From: DATFVA01 sp963774455
Lineage (GTDB): Bacteria > Bacteroidota > Ignavibacteria > Ignavibacteriales > Ignavibacteriaceae
Assembly: GCA_963774455.1 (NCBI GenBank)
Contig: CAVZFD010000005.1
Location: 1,550,001 to 1,614,000, forward strand
Direction of reading: 5' to 3'
DNA length: 64,000 nucleotides
A model generated the notes under the pieces. It was not told the DNA's origin, did no database searches, and worked only from the letters and a program-made list of their open reading frames with translations. The translations under genes and the position numbers were made by a program. Shown one piece after another: positions 63,178 through 64,000 of this stretch. Every line of letters begins with the position of its first letter. Within the stretch, counting starts at the first letter, position 1.

Positions 63178-63648
63178 TTATTTCTTTACATAAATATTGC
63201 GTTCGTCAAAAACTAAATTTGTATTTATCCCATTTCTATTTTTTGAAAAATCTCCGATTTCAAATTTATACCAGCCGGTTCCTTCCAATATTATTTCCAG
63301 ATTGTAATCATAAAATTCATCTTTCCATAATAGTTTTATATTCTGCTGAAGTCGATAAATCTGTTCTCTCCCTTTGGGGGAAATTAATTTAATATCTAAC
63401 GGATCTTCAATATTCTCATTTATTTTTATAGTTAATTTTAATGAATAATAATCACTTTTATAATATGTAATTACTTGACTGGCATTACCATTATGGGCGG
63501 GTCCAGTACTAGCTTTTGTAGTTTCTGTTCTGAGAAAAACTATACCCGAAGATATTATTGAAATATCAGAAGTTGATTGCGCATTTATTTCTTGCGAAAT
63601 AACAAATACAGAAAATAATACGATTATTTGAAAAATATTAATTCTCAT
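63178..63648 (-). CDS. Exported protein of unknown function
   Basis: 156 residues. The signal peptide is IIVLFSVFVISQEINAQ. The mature part has alternating strands (YYSLKLTIKINENI, LDIKLISPKGREQIYRL, NLEIILEGTGWYKFEIGDF), suggestive of a beta-sandwich. No recognised family. It follows the partial acetyltransferase by 48 nt and is followed by the attC-like element. Confidence 0.62.
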   Translation of the reverse strand: MRINIFQIIVLFSVFVISQEINAQSTSDISIISSGIVFLRTETTKASTGPAHNGNASQVITYYKSDYYSLKLTIKINENIEDPLDIKLISPKGREQIYRLQQNIKLLWKDEFYDYNLEIILEGTGWYKFEIGDFSKNRNGINTNLVFDERNIYVKK

Positions 63649-63696
63649 ATTTTACAATATGGTAGCATTTTTTTTCATTTTCTAAAATTATTATTT

Positions 63697-64000
63697 CTAA
63701 TCCAACTTGTAAATAAATTCTTCTATTTCTGTTTGCCTTGCGTTTGCAAAACCTTTGTCCTTACCGATTTTTACAAAGCCACATTTCTCTAAAACCTTTT
63801 GTGAACCAAAATTGTCAAAAGCAACTCTTCCAAAAATTGGCCTGGTATTTTCAATAGTTAGTAAATATTCAAGTGCTTTGGTTGCTATTCCTTTTCCCCA
63901 AAAATTTTTATCAATCCAATATGTAACTTCGGCCTGGCCATCTATTTCAAACTTGGCAATACTTCCCACAATAAAATTGTCAATTATAATTGTCTGATTA
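63697..64000 (-). CDS. GNAT acetyltransferase, 5' part beyond window
   Basis: The frame is open to the window edge (NQTIIIDNFIVGSIAKFEID) and ends at 63697. The GNAT acetyl-CoA-binding motif A is YWIDKNFWGKGIATKALEYLL, followed by FGRVAFDNFGSQKVLEKCGF, typical of RimJ/RimL-type N-acetyltransferases. A GTG at 63969 could be misread as its start, but homologous sequence continues upstream. Confidence 0.85.
   Translation of the reverse strand, partial: NQTIIIDNFIVGSIAKFEIDGQAEVTYWIDKNFWGKGIATKALEYLLTIENTRPIFGRVAFDNFGSQKVLEKCGFVKIGKDKGFANARQTEIEEFIYKLD

Noticed and set aside
1..64000. tRNA, rRNA, riboswitches, insertion sequences, prophage genes
   Set aside because: I looked for cloverleaf-like segments, transposase motifs and phage structural genes and saw none; a covariance-model scan was not possible.

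Overview
The window looks like a chromosomal segment of a Gram-negative bacterium of the Bacteroidota/Chlorobi supergroup, most likely class Ignavibacteria. Several things point this way. A secreted protein ends in a type IX sorting domain with the Ignavibacteria-style motif QNYPNPFNPTTTI. There is a type IX secretion 'plug' protein, an LptD for LPS assembly, a periplasmic/outer-membrane curli machine, a moderately AT-rich genome, and promoter-like sites of the Bacteroidota form TTG-N19-21-TAnnTTT. This placement is inferred from gene content only; the window has no rRNA gene.

Layout. 1-241: the 5' part of a membrane protein with a PDZ-like segment, cut by the window edge. 625-7301 (minus strand): a curli (functional amyloid) locus in transcription order csgE-csgF-csgG-csgA(broken)-csgB-csgH-lipoprotein, with a LysM-CsgE fusion and a CsgG carrying a C-terminal barrel-like domain. 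7.5-11.3 kb: a CheW-like orphan, an NtrC-type sigma-54 regulator and its PAS-rich kinase. 11.8-17.8 kb: a lipoprotein with a cytochrome-like motif and beta-propeller, coaD, a surface-polysaccharide-like trio (glycosyltransferase, HAD, ATP-grasp) and a metal exporter. 17.9-25 kb: housekeeping metabolism (aminotransferase, aroE, sucC, SDR), then an intergenic block with about 16 degenerate 22-23-nt tandem repeats. 25.4-37.7 kb (mostly plus): fatty-acid CoA ligase, suhB, lon-msrC, dnaX, cmk, rpsA, mtaB. 37.8-48.3 kb (minus): a type IX cargo protein, an NYN nuclease, lptD, a ROK kinase, a Gfo/Idh/MocA enzyme and the type IX plug protein. 48.5-52.7 kb: a Kdp potassium-transport remnant (kdpC, porin, KdpD sensor half, separate kinase) without kdpA, kdpB or kdpE. 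52.9-58 kb: a three-subunit proton-translocating transhydrogenase and a two-gene agmatine-to-putrescine pathway. 58-60.3 kb: two MORN-like repeat exported proteins. 60.4-64 kb: an accessory strip of single small genes and gene fragments (methyltransferases, RibD-like reductase, truncated LCM methyltransferase, ParE remnant, GNAT) separated by attC-like inverted repeats, resembling a cassette array without a visible integrase.

Functionally, several blocks belong to the cell envelope: curli export and nucleation, type IX secretion, LPS insertion, and surface sugar modification. The information-processing cluster (dnaX, cmk, rpsA, mtaB) is ordinary.

A recurring caution is that four genes carry apparent small indels: csgA (many), msrC (one, near the C-terminus), mtaB (one, splitting the gene) and kdpC (one, at the N-terminus). 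All four have clear homologous sequence on both sides of the break. Either the organism is accumulating frameshifts or the assembly has local errors; raw reads would decide.
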